Shown here piece by piece: positions 43,931 through 51,430 of a stretch of DNA of 64,000 bases. The notes under the pieces are model-generated. The model made no database searches and had not been told where the DNA came from. It saw only the letters and a list, made by a program, of their open reading frames with translations. The number at the start of each line of letters is the position of its first letter. Position 1 is the first letter of the stretch. The DNA lies in NCBI GenBank assembly GCA_949298405.1, contig CASFWA010000003.1:1-64000 (forward strand), given 5' to 3'. Made by a program: the position numbers and the translations under genes. The DNA comes from an uncultured Pseudomonadota bacterium (GTDB lineage: Bacteria; Pseudomonadota; Alphaproteobacteria; Rs-D84).

Positions 43931-46900
43931 ATGTTAAAGTTTTTTGTGCGCAGACCGATTACAACATTAATGTTTGTTTTGTTCTGGGTAGTTCTTGGGT
44001 TTGTGTCTTTCCCAAAAATGAATATTGAACGTACACCTGCGGTAGATTTTCCTATGGTGACAGCAACTTTTGTTTATCCGGGCGCATCACCTGCAGAAAT
44101 AGAATCGCAGGTTGTAAAGAAAGCAGAAGATGCAATATCAGAAGTTTCTGAGTTAAAGAAAATAACGTCGCAAGCATTTGAAAATGGTGCTTTCGTTATG
44201 GCGGAGTTTAATCTGGGGGTAAATGTAAACGATAAATCAACAGAAATAAAATCTAAACTTGACGCGTTGTCTTCTGAATTCCCAGATGATTTGAAGCAGC
44301 CAGTTGTAGAAAAATTAAATCCTTTGCAAGAATCTGTTGTGGACGTAGTTTTGCGTGGTGGCAATCCTCGTGATATAGAAGAATATGTAGACAATACATT
44401 GTCTAATAAAATTACCGCGATAAAGGGCGTTGCCAGTGTATCTGTTTTTGGTGGCGAAACGCGTGCAGTGCGTGTAGAGATGAATCCTGAATCAATGGCC
44501 GCGCGTGGTGTGACAATTACGGATGTTGTATCTGCACTTGGAATGCATAATTTAAATGTTCCGGGTGGCAAGATTGAAACAGGTACCGATTCATCAAATG
44601 TTCGTTTTATTGGTGAATTTCAGAACGTTGAAGAAATTGCGAATTTACGTTTAACAACTGCCGAAGGTCAGAACTTTAAATTAAGTGATATTGCAACTGT
44701 TGTTGATGCAGCACGTGATATAGAAACAGGTGCGCGTTATAACGGTGAAAGGGTTGTAATCGCGTCTGTTGTAAAAGCTTCTGACGGAAATGCTATAAAA
44801 ATATCCGAAGCATTACGCAAGAAACTGCCGGAATTGCAAGCAGATTTAGGAACTCGTTTCCCAGGTGCCCAGATGCAGATTATATCTGATTCTTCCATTG
44901 CAGTTGCTGATGAAACAAATAGCACAATATACGGTATTATTTTAGGTGTTATATTTACAGTTTTGGTTTTGTTAGCCTTTACACGTAATTGGCGTTCAAC
45001 TGTAATTGCAGGTGTTGTTATTCCTGCGTCATTGATTGCGGGCTTCTTCTTTATGGATGGTAGTGGCTTTACAATCAATGCGATGACATTACTGGCATAT
45101 TCTTCTGCGCTGGGGACTTTGGTATCAAATGCTATTATTTTGATAGAATCTGCGTTGCAAGAAATGCGTGCTGGTAAAGACCCAGAAAATGCGGCTATTG
45201 ACGGAACAAAGAAAGTTGCAGTGTCTGTTTTGGCGGGTGTTGGAACTAATGTTGTTGTGTTCTTGCCATTGGCATTTATGGGTGGGATTGTCGGACAGTT
45301 TATGATTCAGTTTGGATTAACTGTTGTATACTTAACTTTATTATCATTATTGTTCTCGTTTACATTAACGCCTATGATGATAGCAAAGTTCTTGAGATTA
45401 ACAGATAATAAGAAAAAGAAATCAGAAAAGAGTGTTCAATCTGTAAAGACAACAAAGAAAGACGAAGAAAAGTCTAATTTGCGTAAATGGTTTGATTTTC
45501 AGTATTCAAAACCTTGGCGTGTGATTGCAATTGCGATTGCGGTTTTATTAGGTTCTTCAATGTTGATGCGTTTTGTTGGTAACGAATTTGCGCCTTCAAC
45601 AGATACGAACGAGATTAATATAACTGCGCGTGCACCAATGGGCGCAACTTTTGAAAAGTCTGAGGCAATATCAAAACAGATAGAAGACAAGTTGTCAGAA
45701 TTTGAAGAAGTAAAGTCAACTTCTGTAAAAATTGGTGAACGTGGATTACAGAATATTTCTGTAAAGGTAGAGTTAGTTGATATAGAAGATAGAAAGCGTT
45801 CTGACAAAGAACTTGTTCGTGAAATGGTACCGAAATTATCAGAAATACCCGATGTAGAAATTCAAGCGCGTGCGGGACAAAGTATGTCTGGTGCAGGTAT
45901 ATCTTCTGATATCGTACTAAATATATTCGGTGAAGATGATGCAAAGCGAGAAGCATATGCGAAACAGGTATTAGATATGATAAATCAAATACCAGAAGTG
46001 CAAAGTGCTGTGTTTGCTCAGCAGGAACCAGGCTTGGAAACTCGTTTTATACCAGACGAAGAAAAAATGAATTTCTGGGGTATAAAGAATTCTTACGCAG
46101 GTTCTACGCTTCGTACCGCGTTGTATGGAAATGATGATTATAAGTATAAAGAAAAGGGTGAAGAATACCCGATAGTATTAGAGTTTGCACGTCCATTTAA
46201 AACGTCTGCTATGTTTGATAGTGTTTATGTAAATTCACAGAAAGGTATGGTGCCTTTGTCTGAATTAGGTAGCATAGAGGTTGTACGTGCGACACCAGAT
46301 ATACGTCGTTTGGATAAAGAAAGAATAACAGAAATCGATATAAATATCGGTAAGTCCACAATGGGGCCTGTCCAAAAGAAAATAGAAGCGGCAATAGCAA
46401 AAGTTGATTGGGAAACTGGTTACGGTGCAGAGTTTGGTGGTATGTCAGAAATACAAGATGAAACAACTGGTGAAATAGGAAGTGCTTTCTTCTTGGCGAT
46501 TGTCCTGACTTATATGTTATTGGCTGCTATAATGAACTCATTGGCACATCCATTTACAATTGCAACGTCTATTTTGACAAGTTTTGCAGGTGTATTTGCT
46601 TTGCTGTTCTTGTCAGGTGCGTCTATGAATGTTGGTGCTATGTTGGCGTTTGTTATGCTGGTAGGTTTGGTGGTAAATAATAATATTTTGCTTTTGGAAC
46701 CGACTATCAATCGCATAAATAACGGTGAAAATGTAAAAGAAGCATTATGGGCAGAATTAAAAGATAAAAAGTCTATGATATTAATGACTTCTATTGCTGT
46801 TATGACAGGTATGGTACCGCAATTATGGAGTGCTGACGGTATGAAGGTTGCAATGGCAGCGGTTATGATAGGAGGTATGTTCGCAAGTTTAGTGTGGACA

Positions 46901-46969
46901 TTTACCTTAACGCCAGCATTGTTCTTCCTTGTAGAAAGAGGGCGCACATTCTTTAAGCGCAAGAAATAA
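43931..46969 (+). CDS. RND-family efflux permease (HAE1-like) with altered proton-relay motif
   Basis: A 1012-residue RND transporter with the normal 12-helix plan and two large periplasmic loops. FFVRRPITTLMFVL at the N-terminus, VYPGASPAEIESQV, and VGLVVNNNILLLE in TM10 are family features. In TM4 the canonical LVDDAIVVVEN reads LVSNAIILIES: Ser399-Asn400 replace the two aspartates essential for proton coupling in AcrB (407/408). Energy coupling may therefore differ or be lost. Third structural gene of the MarR-TolC-adaptor operon; terminator after. Confidence 0.92.
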   Translation: MLKFFVRRPITTLMFVLFWVVLGFVSFPKMNIERTPAVDFPMVTATFVYPGASPAEIESQVVKKAEDAISEVSELKKITSQAFENGAFVMAEFNLGVNVNDKSTEIKSKLDALSSEFPDDLKQPVVEKLNPLQESVVDVVLRGGNPRDIEEYVDNTLSNKITAIKGVASVSVFGGETRAVRVEMNPESMAARGVTITDVVSALGMHNLNVPGGKIETGTDSSNVRFIGEFQNVEEIANLRLTTAEGQNFKLSDIATVVDAARDIETGARYNGERVVIASVVKASDGNAIKISEALRKKLPELQADLGTRFPGAQMQIISDSSIAVADETNSTIYGIILGVIFTVLVLLAFTRNWRSTVIAGVVIPASLIAGFFFMDGSGFTINAMTLLAYSSALGTLVSNAIILIESALQEMRAGKDPENAAIDGTKKVAVSVLAGVGTNVVVFLPLAFMGGIVGQFMIQFGLTVVYLTLLSLLFSFTLTPMMIAKFLRLTDNKKKKSEKSVQSVKTTKKDEEKSNLRKWFDFQYSKPWRVIAIAIAVLLGSSMLMRFVGNEFAPSTDTNEINITARAPMGATFEKSEAISKQIEDKLSEFEEVKSTSVKIGERGLQNISVKVELVDIEDRKRSDKELVREMVPKLSEIPDVEIQARAGQSMSGAGISSDIVLNIFGEDDAKREAYAKQVLDMINQIPEVQSAVFAQQEPGLETRFIPDEEKMNFWGIKNSYAGSTLRTALYGNDDYKYKEKGEEYPIVLEFARPFKTSAMFDSVYVNSQKGMVPLSELGSIEVVRATPDIRRLDKERITEIDINIGKSTMGPVQKKIEAAIAKVDWETGYGAEFGGMSEIQDETTGEIGSAFFLAIVLTYMLLAAIMNSLAHPFTIATSILTSFAGVFALLFLSGASMNVGAMLAFVMLVGLVVNNNILLLEPTINRINNGENVKEALWAELKDKKSMILMTSIAVMTGMVPQLWSADGMKVAMAAVMIGGMFASLVWTFTLTPALFFLVERGRTFFKRKK

Positions 46970-46972
46970 AAA

Positions 46973-46998
46973 AACGGGGCGTGCCCCCGTTTTTTTTA
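46973..46998 (+). terminator. Rho-independent terminator of the efflux operon
   Basis: AACGGGGCGTGCCCCCGTT stem followed by eight T. Confidence 0.92.
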
Positions 46999-47036
46999 TA
47001 AACAGATATAAAATTTGCAGTCTTTGGAAAAGGTTG

Positions 47037-47058
47037 TTATAATTCGCGCGAATTATAA
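47037..47058. promoter_or_regulatory. Perfect 22-bp palindrome over the HAD-gene promoter
   Basis: TTATAATTCGC and GCGAATTATAA form an uninterrupted palindrome. Its left arm contains a TATAAT -10 box, and it ends 13 nt before the ATG at 47072, with AAAAGGA between. A dimeric repressor operator, or a transcript-start hairpin, are both possible. Confidence 0.55.
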
Positions 47059-47071
47059 AAGGATTTTTTAT

Positions 47072-47674
47072 ATGTTAAAAAAAGAAGACATAGTTGTTTT
47101 TGATTTTGACGGTACTTTATCTGCCAAAGATTCTAATGTAGAATTTGCAAAATATTGCTTTAAGCATTCAATCAGACCTTGGTTCTTTTTGCCTTTAATG
47201 GGAATTGCTGGGATTTGTGCCGCTATAAATCCTGCGGGTATATGGTGGCGTGAAAAAATTAGACGCTTTTTAACACCTAAAATGGTTAAGGATTTTGCAC
47301 CTGATTTTATTAAGCAGCATAAACGTGAAAGATTTGGTTGGGCAAAAGAACAGGTAGAATCAGAACGTAGCGCTGGTCGTAAAGTTATTTTAGTTTCTGC
47401 AAGCCCTAATTATTTACTGCCTTACTTGGTACGTGATATAAAATTTGATGCAGTAATGTGTTCAAAAATGGTACCTAATAAACCGTGGAAATATGAATTT
47501 TTATGTTGGGGGCAAAACAAAGTTTATGCAATGGATGAATGGGCAAAAGAAAATAAAATAATACCGCACGTTGTTCGTTCTTATTCAGATAGCAAATCAG
47601 ATATGCCGATGATGGAAATTGCAGATGAAGAAGTTTGGGTTGACCGTGAAACGGGTTTAAGAAAACAAGCCTAG
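47072..47674 (+). CDS. HAD-superfamily subfamily IB hydrolase (SerB/PSP-like)
   Basis: A 200-residue HAD-IB phosphatase. VVFDFDGTLSAKDSN holds the DxD nucleophile pair, LVSASPNYLLPYL is motif II, and SYSDSKSDMPMM is motif IV. The cap domain (about 30-90) is rich in aromatic residues. Such enzymes act on phosphoserine or small phosphomonoesters; the substrate is not predictable. The start at 47072 follows AAAAGGA; the ORF from 47015 begins before the promoter palindrome. Confidence 0.88.
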   Translation: MLKKEDIVVFDFDGTLSAKDSNVEFAKYCFKHSIRPWFFLPLMGIAGICAAINPAGIWWREKIRRFLTPKMVKDFAPDFIKQHKRERFGWAKEQVESERSAGRKVILVSASPNYLLPYLVRDIKFDAVMCSKMVPNKPWKYEFLCWGQNKVYAMDEWAKENKIIPHVVRSYSDSKSDMPMMEIADEEVWVDRETGLRKQA

Positions 47675-47692
47675 TGAAATCAGATTGTGCCT

Positions 47693-47701
47693 TGATATAA
47701 T
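47693..47701 (+). promoter_or_regulatory. Extended -10 promoter, leaderless-type
   Basis: TGATATAAT ends 6 nt before the ATG at 47708. CAAGGC between is too close to act as a Shine-Dalgarno, so a leaderless start is likely. Confidence 0.55.
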
Positions 47702-47707
47702 CAAGGC

Positions 47708-47965
47708 ATGGTAATAACAGATGTTTTATATGATTTAACAGTTGGTATAACGTGCGCGGTTTCGGGTGCACTTATAATGTTATTGTTTAATCATAAAAAA
47801 ACAAAAAGACTTTCAAATGAAATTGTCCTGCATCGTAAAGATATAGAGAATTTGCGCTTAGAAAATGATAAATTGATTGAAACAATACAGGAAAAAGAAA
47901 ATAAAATACTAGCCTTAGAAGAAAAAGTATTGTCAAAAAAAACAAATAAAAAAACGAAGAAATAA
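47708..47965 (+). CDS. Small membrane-anchored coiled-coil protein
   Basis: Unrecognised 85-residue protein: one N-terminal membrane helix (about 9-27), then a Lys/Glu-rich coiled coil (EIVLHRKDIENLRLENDKL) and a basic tail. It resembles RmuC-type N-terminal regions in layout and lies convergent to rmuC. Function unknown. Confidence 0.62.
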   Translation: MVITDVLYDLTVGITCAVSGALIMLLFNHKKTKRLSNEIVLHRKDIENLRLENDKLIETIQEKENKILALEEKVLSKKTNKKTKK

Positions 47966-47979
47966 ATCTTCGTTTTTTT
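47949..47979. terminator. Bidirectional terminator between the coiled-coil gene and rmuC
   Basis: AAAAACGAAGA and TCTTCGTTTTT pair around AATAAA; the stem overlaps the end of both genes. Confidence 0.82.
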
Positions 47980-48856
47980 ATTCTTCACCGAAGTCCATAT
48001 TCCTTAATTTTTCTGCACGTGGTGTAATTTTATTAACGGATGTTTGCAGTTGTTCAATGTCGTTAGATGCTTGGGCAAAATGCTGTTGAACTTTCCCAGC
48101 GCGTTCTGATAGGCGTGATAAGTCGGTTAAAAGATAGTCCAACTCTTTTTTTATTTTGTCTGCTACGCGTTTTATTTTTATATCAGATAATACTGCACGA
48201 ATAGTGTTTAGAGTTGCCCAAAGCGTTGATGGTGACACTATAAAAACTTTTCTTCGCGCTGCATATTCTATTGCACCTGGGAATTCACGATGCAATGTTT
48301 CAAAAATAGATTCAGACGCGATAAACATCATTGCGGATTCTGCTGTGCGACCAGGAATTATATATTTGTCTGCGATTGCGTCGATGTGCTTACGAACATC
48401 TAATTCGAATTGCTTTTTTGCCATGCCGTCATTTTTATCTTCACATAGGCGGTTATAACTTTCCAAGGGGAATTTGCTATCTATAATCATATCGCCTGGT
48501 GGGTAGGGAAGGCGAATTATGCAATCGGGGCGAACACCTGTTTCCAAAACGCATTGAAATTCATAACTTTCGGGTGGCATAATGTCCGCAACAATGTCTT
48601 CTAGTTGTTTTTCCCCAAATGTTCCACGGGCTTGTTTGTTGCCCATAAGTATATTTTTAAAATTAGCAATATCGCTGCTGATGTTTTTAAGTTCTATAGC
48701 GTTTTGGCTAAGTGCACCAAGGCGTTCGGCCAGACGTTCACGAAGTCGGGCATTATCTTCGCGCAGGGCAGAAATATCGAAACTAGGTTTGCGATATAAT
48801 AACATTAGCAAAAGTGCTATTATTATGAATAGCAGCACAAAAATATAAGTTGTCAT
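47978..48856 (-). CDS. rmuC: DNA recombination protein RmuC
   Basis: A 292-residue RmuC: N-terminal membrane anchor (TTYIFVLLFIIIALLLMLLY), a coiled coil (about 35-75), then the nuclease-fold core with GTFGEKQLEDIV, RPDCIIRLP and MIIDSKFPLESY. RmuC limits rearrangements at inverted repeats and protects against foreign DNA in some bacteria. Start 48856 chosen for the AAAGGAATCCC ribosome site. Confidence 0.92.
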   Translation of the reverse strand: MTTYIFVLLFIIIALLLMLLYRKPSFDISALREDNARLRERLAERLGALSQNAIELKNISSDIANFKNILMGNKQARGTFGEKQLEDIVADIMPPESYEFQCVLETGVRPDCIIRLPYPPGDMIIDSKFPLESYNRLCEDKNDGMAKKQFELDVRKHIDAIADKYIIPGRTAESAMMFIASESIFETLHREFPGAIEYAARRKVFIVSPSTLWATLNTIRAVLSDIKIKRVADKIKKELDYLLTDLSRLSERAGKVQQHFAQASNDIEQLQTSVNKITPRAEKLRNMDFGEE

Positions 48857-48898
48857 TTGGGATTCCTTTGATAAAATCAATTATAAAAGGATTTATAA

Positions 48899-49399
48899 AT
48901 GTTGCAAATGAAACTTTGTGGGGATTTAGTTTTGCGTGAAAAATGCGAACTTGTGACAGAAATAACCCCCGATGTTTTAGATATTATGGATGAAATGGTA
49001 GGTATGATGCACGAACAGAATGGGGTGGGATTGGCCGCACCTCAGGTTGGTGTGTTAAAGCGCTTTTTGGTTATGATGGAACCAGATAGTGGCAAAGTTT
49101 TTAAGATGATTAACCCAAAGATTTTGACACGCAGTAGTGAAACTTGCGTTTTGGAAGAGGGCTGTTTATCTGTGTTAGGACACGATAATTTACCTGTTTA
49201 TGCAAATGTCACGCGACCTGCGTCTGTCGAGGTTGAATGGAACAATGAGAACGGTGATTTAATGCGTGCAGAAATGTCTGGGTTGCCTGCTAGAATTGTA
49301 CAGCATGAAACAGATCATTTAGATGGGATTTTGTTTATAGATTATTTGTCTCCTGTTAAAAGGGAGATGTTAATGCGAAAGGTGCGCAAACGCAAATGA
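48899..49399 (+). CDS. def: Peptide deformylase
   Basis: A 166-residue metalloenzyme removing the N-formyl group of nascent proteins. All three motifs are present: GVGLAAPQVG, EEGCLS and QHETDHLDG (two His plus Cys bind the metal, Glu is catalytic). The stop overlaps the fmt start by 4 nt (ATGA), the classic def-fmt pair. Confidence 0.97.
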   Translation: MLQMKLCGDLVLREKCELVTEITPDVLDIMDEMVGMMHEQNGVGLAAPQVGVLKRFLVMMEPDSGKVFKMINPKILTRSSETCVLEEGCLSVLGHDNLPVYANVTRPASVEVEWNNENGDLMRAEMSGLPARIVQHETDHLDGILFIDYLSPVKREMLMRKVRKRK

Positions 49400-50202
49400 A
49401 GTTAGTATTAATGGGGACAAACGATTTTGTTGTTCCAATTTTTGATGCGGTTTTAAATTCGGGGCATGAAGTTCTGGCGGTGTTTACACGTGCCCCGAAA
49501 CCAGTCGGTCGTAAGCAAATTTTAACTCCTTCTCCTGTGCATGTTTGGGCAGAATCAAAGGGGCTACCTGTTTATACAAATATTCGTGATTATAATTTTT
49601 CACCAGATATGGTTGTGGTTATATCTTATGGGGTAATACTTCGTGAAAATGTATTGAATTCTGCGCCTTGTATAAATATTCACCCAAGCGATTTACCACG
49701 TTATCGTGGGCCGTCACCGATAAGAACTGCAATATATAATGGCGATACAAAAAGTGCAGTATGTCTTATGCAGATGACGGCAGAATTGGATGCAGGCGAT
49801 ATTTATATACGCCAAGAATTTGATATCGGACAAGATGATACAAATGAAACGATAGAGAAGAAAGTATCAGAAATAGGTTCGCGTTTAGTAGTTGATTATT
49901 TATCTGCACCAGAAAAGTACAAACCTGTTCCACAAACCGGTGAAATCACATATACAAGAAAGTTTACTGGTGCGGATGAGATTATAGATTGGACAAGAAG
50001 TCCAGAACAAATACATAATCAAATTCGTGCGCTGGGCGCAGGGCGGACAAAAATAAATGGAATAGAAGTAAAAATTTTAGAAACGCGCATAAAAGACGGA
50101 AACTTAGAAATTATAAAAGTTCAACCAAGTGGAAAGAAACCAATGGATTGGAAAAGTTTTGTAAATGGTATGCGTGGTGCAAAAATAGAGTTAGGTAAAT
50201 AG
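49396..50202 (+). CDS. fmt: Methionyl-tRNA formyltransferase
   Basis: A 268-residue enzyme formylating initiator Met-tRNA. MGTNDFVVPIFDAVL, INIHPSDLPRYRG (catalytic Asn/His region) and MQMTAELDAGDIY are family motifs. The C-terminal OB-like domain is short compared with the usual 300-315-residue enzymes. Overlaps def by 4 nt. Confidence 0.95.
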   Translation: MKLVLMGTNDFVVPIFDAVLNSGHEVLAVFTRAPKPVGRKQILTPSPVHVWAESKGLPVYTNIRDYNFSPDMVVVISYGVILRENVLNSAPCINIHPSDLPRYRGPSPIRTAIYNGDTKSAVCLMQMTAELDAGDIYIRQEFDIGQDDTNETIEKKVSEIGSRLVVDYLSAPEKYKPVPQTGEITYTRKFTGADEIIDWTRSPEQIHNQIRALGAGRTKINGIEVKILETRIKDGNLEIIKVQPSGKKPMDWKSFVNGMRGAKIELGK

Positions 50203-50211
50203 AAGGTAAAA

Positions 50212-50415
50212 ATGTCAAAAAAAGAAAAAATATCATATCCTCCACAATGGTGTAAATATTGTATAAATTGTACTGCTTATGGTAGACATTATGTATGTTG
50301 GCAGGGAAATTTATTAAAAATTATTTTATTTGGTCCAGAAACTGTAAGTTTTGATGGAACTTGTGAAAAGTTTGTTTTTGATAAAAAATATGAAACTAAT
50401 CAGAAAACTCGTTAA
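50212..50415 (+). CDS. Small Cys-rich protein (67 aa)
   Basis: Unrecognised protein with a CKYCINC cluster (residues 14-20) and two more cysteines. GAAGGTAAAA ribosome site. It is inserted with a second Cys-rich ORF between fmt and truA. Metal binding is plausible but unproven. Confidence 0.62.
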   Translation: MSKKEKISYPPQWCKYCINCTAYGRHYVCWQGNLLKIILFGPETVSFDGTCEKFVFDKKYETNQKTR

Positions 50416-50431
50416 TAAAAAGGTGATATAA

Positions 50432-50680
50432 ATGGTGCAAAATTCGTGTGATAATTTAAATAAAAGTTGTTCTAGAAAACCAGAAAGCGAAGAGAAAAAA
50501 TATTGCGGTTTTTTCGGTGCGCATGTCCGTATTTCAGAATATAATGATTATGGAAAATGTGGTTGTTTGGGCTGTATGGGGTTAGACTGTCAATATTGCA
50601 AAATGTACTATAAATTGTTAGATAAATTGAGTGTAGAAAAATTAAAATGTCAAAATTGTATGAATTACAAAACTAGATAA
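50432..50680 (+). CDS. Small Cys-rich protein (82 aa)
   Basis: Unrecognised protein with eleven cysteines, including KCGCLGCMGLDCQYCK and KCQNC, a zinc-finger-like or Fe-S-like arrangement. AAAAAGGTGAT ribosome site. Between the 67-residue Cys-rich ORF and truA, all in one direction with short gaps, so probably one operon. Confidence 0.65.
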   Translation: MVQNSCDNLNKSCSRKPESEEKKYCGFFGAHVRISEYNDYGKCGCLGCMGLDCQYCKMYYKLLDKLSVEKLKCQNCMNYKTR

Positions 50681-50686
50681 ATTGTA

Positions 50687-51430
50687 ATGAGCAGATATAA
50701 AATAACTCTTGAATACGACGGAACAGATTTGATTGGTTGGCAGGAAAACCGCCAAGGTGATTCTGTTCAGTCTTTACTAAAAAACGCGATAGAGAAGTTT
50801 TGTGGCACGCGCCCAGATGTTGTTGCAGCGGGCAGAACAGACGCTGGTGTACATGCGTTTGCGATGATTGCGCATTTTGATTTAGATTCTGACGCGCCCG
50901 CAGAAACAGTTATGCGTGCTATGAACTTTTATTTAACAGATAAGCCAGTAAGCGTGCTTAAATGTGAAAAGGTATCGGATGATTTTAATGCGCGTTTTTC
51001 ATGTGTTCGTCGTAATTATAAGTACTATGTTTTAAATCGCTCTGCACCAGCAGTGCTGGATAAGAATCGCGTATGGTGGGTGCCAAGAAAATTAAATATG
51101 CGCGCGATGCGTAATGCTGCCGAAAAGTTAATTGGTAATCATGATTTTACAAGTTTTCGCGCATCAGAATGTCAGGCTAAAAGCCCGATAAAGACTTTGG
51201 ATTTATGCAAAATAACGAAGCGCAGGGATATAATAGAATTTGAATTTTCTGCGCGGTCTTTTTTACATCATCAGGTTAGAAATATGGTTGGAACGTTGGT
51301 AGAAATCGGACTTGGAAAACCATACGACATAGATGAAATTTTTGCTGCAAAAAATCGTAGTGCTGCGGGTCCTACTGCGCCTGCTTCTGGATTATTTTTC
51401 GTTAGTGCGGATTATGCCACGGACGATTAG
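50687..51430 (+). CDS. truA: tRNA pseudouridine(38-40) synthase
   Basis: A 247-residue TruA. LEYDGTDLIGWQ and AAGRTDAGVHA (catalytic Asp) are diagnostic, with RNYKYYVLNR and HHQVRNMVGTLVEIG further on. It modifies the anticodon stem-loop of many tRNAs. The 3' end overlaps the convergent comEC by 29 nt. Confidence 0.96.
   Translation: MSRYKITLEYDGTDLIGWQENRQGDSVQSLLKNAIEKFCGTRPDVVAAGRTDAGVHAFAMIAHFDLDSDAPAETVMRAMNFYLTDKPVSVLKCEKVSDDFNARFSCVRRNYKYYVLNRSAPAVLDKNRVWWVPRKLNMRAMRNAAEKLIGNHDFTSFRASECQAKSPIKTLDLCKITKRRDIIEFEFSARSFLHHQVRNMVGTLVEIGLGKPYDIDEIFAAKNRSAAGPTAPASGLFFVSADYATDD

Noticed and set aside
44074-44571. 165-codon minus-strand ORF inside the RND gene
   Set aside because: Shadow frame of a clearly coding RND transporter; no ribosome site or family resemblance.
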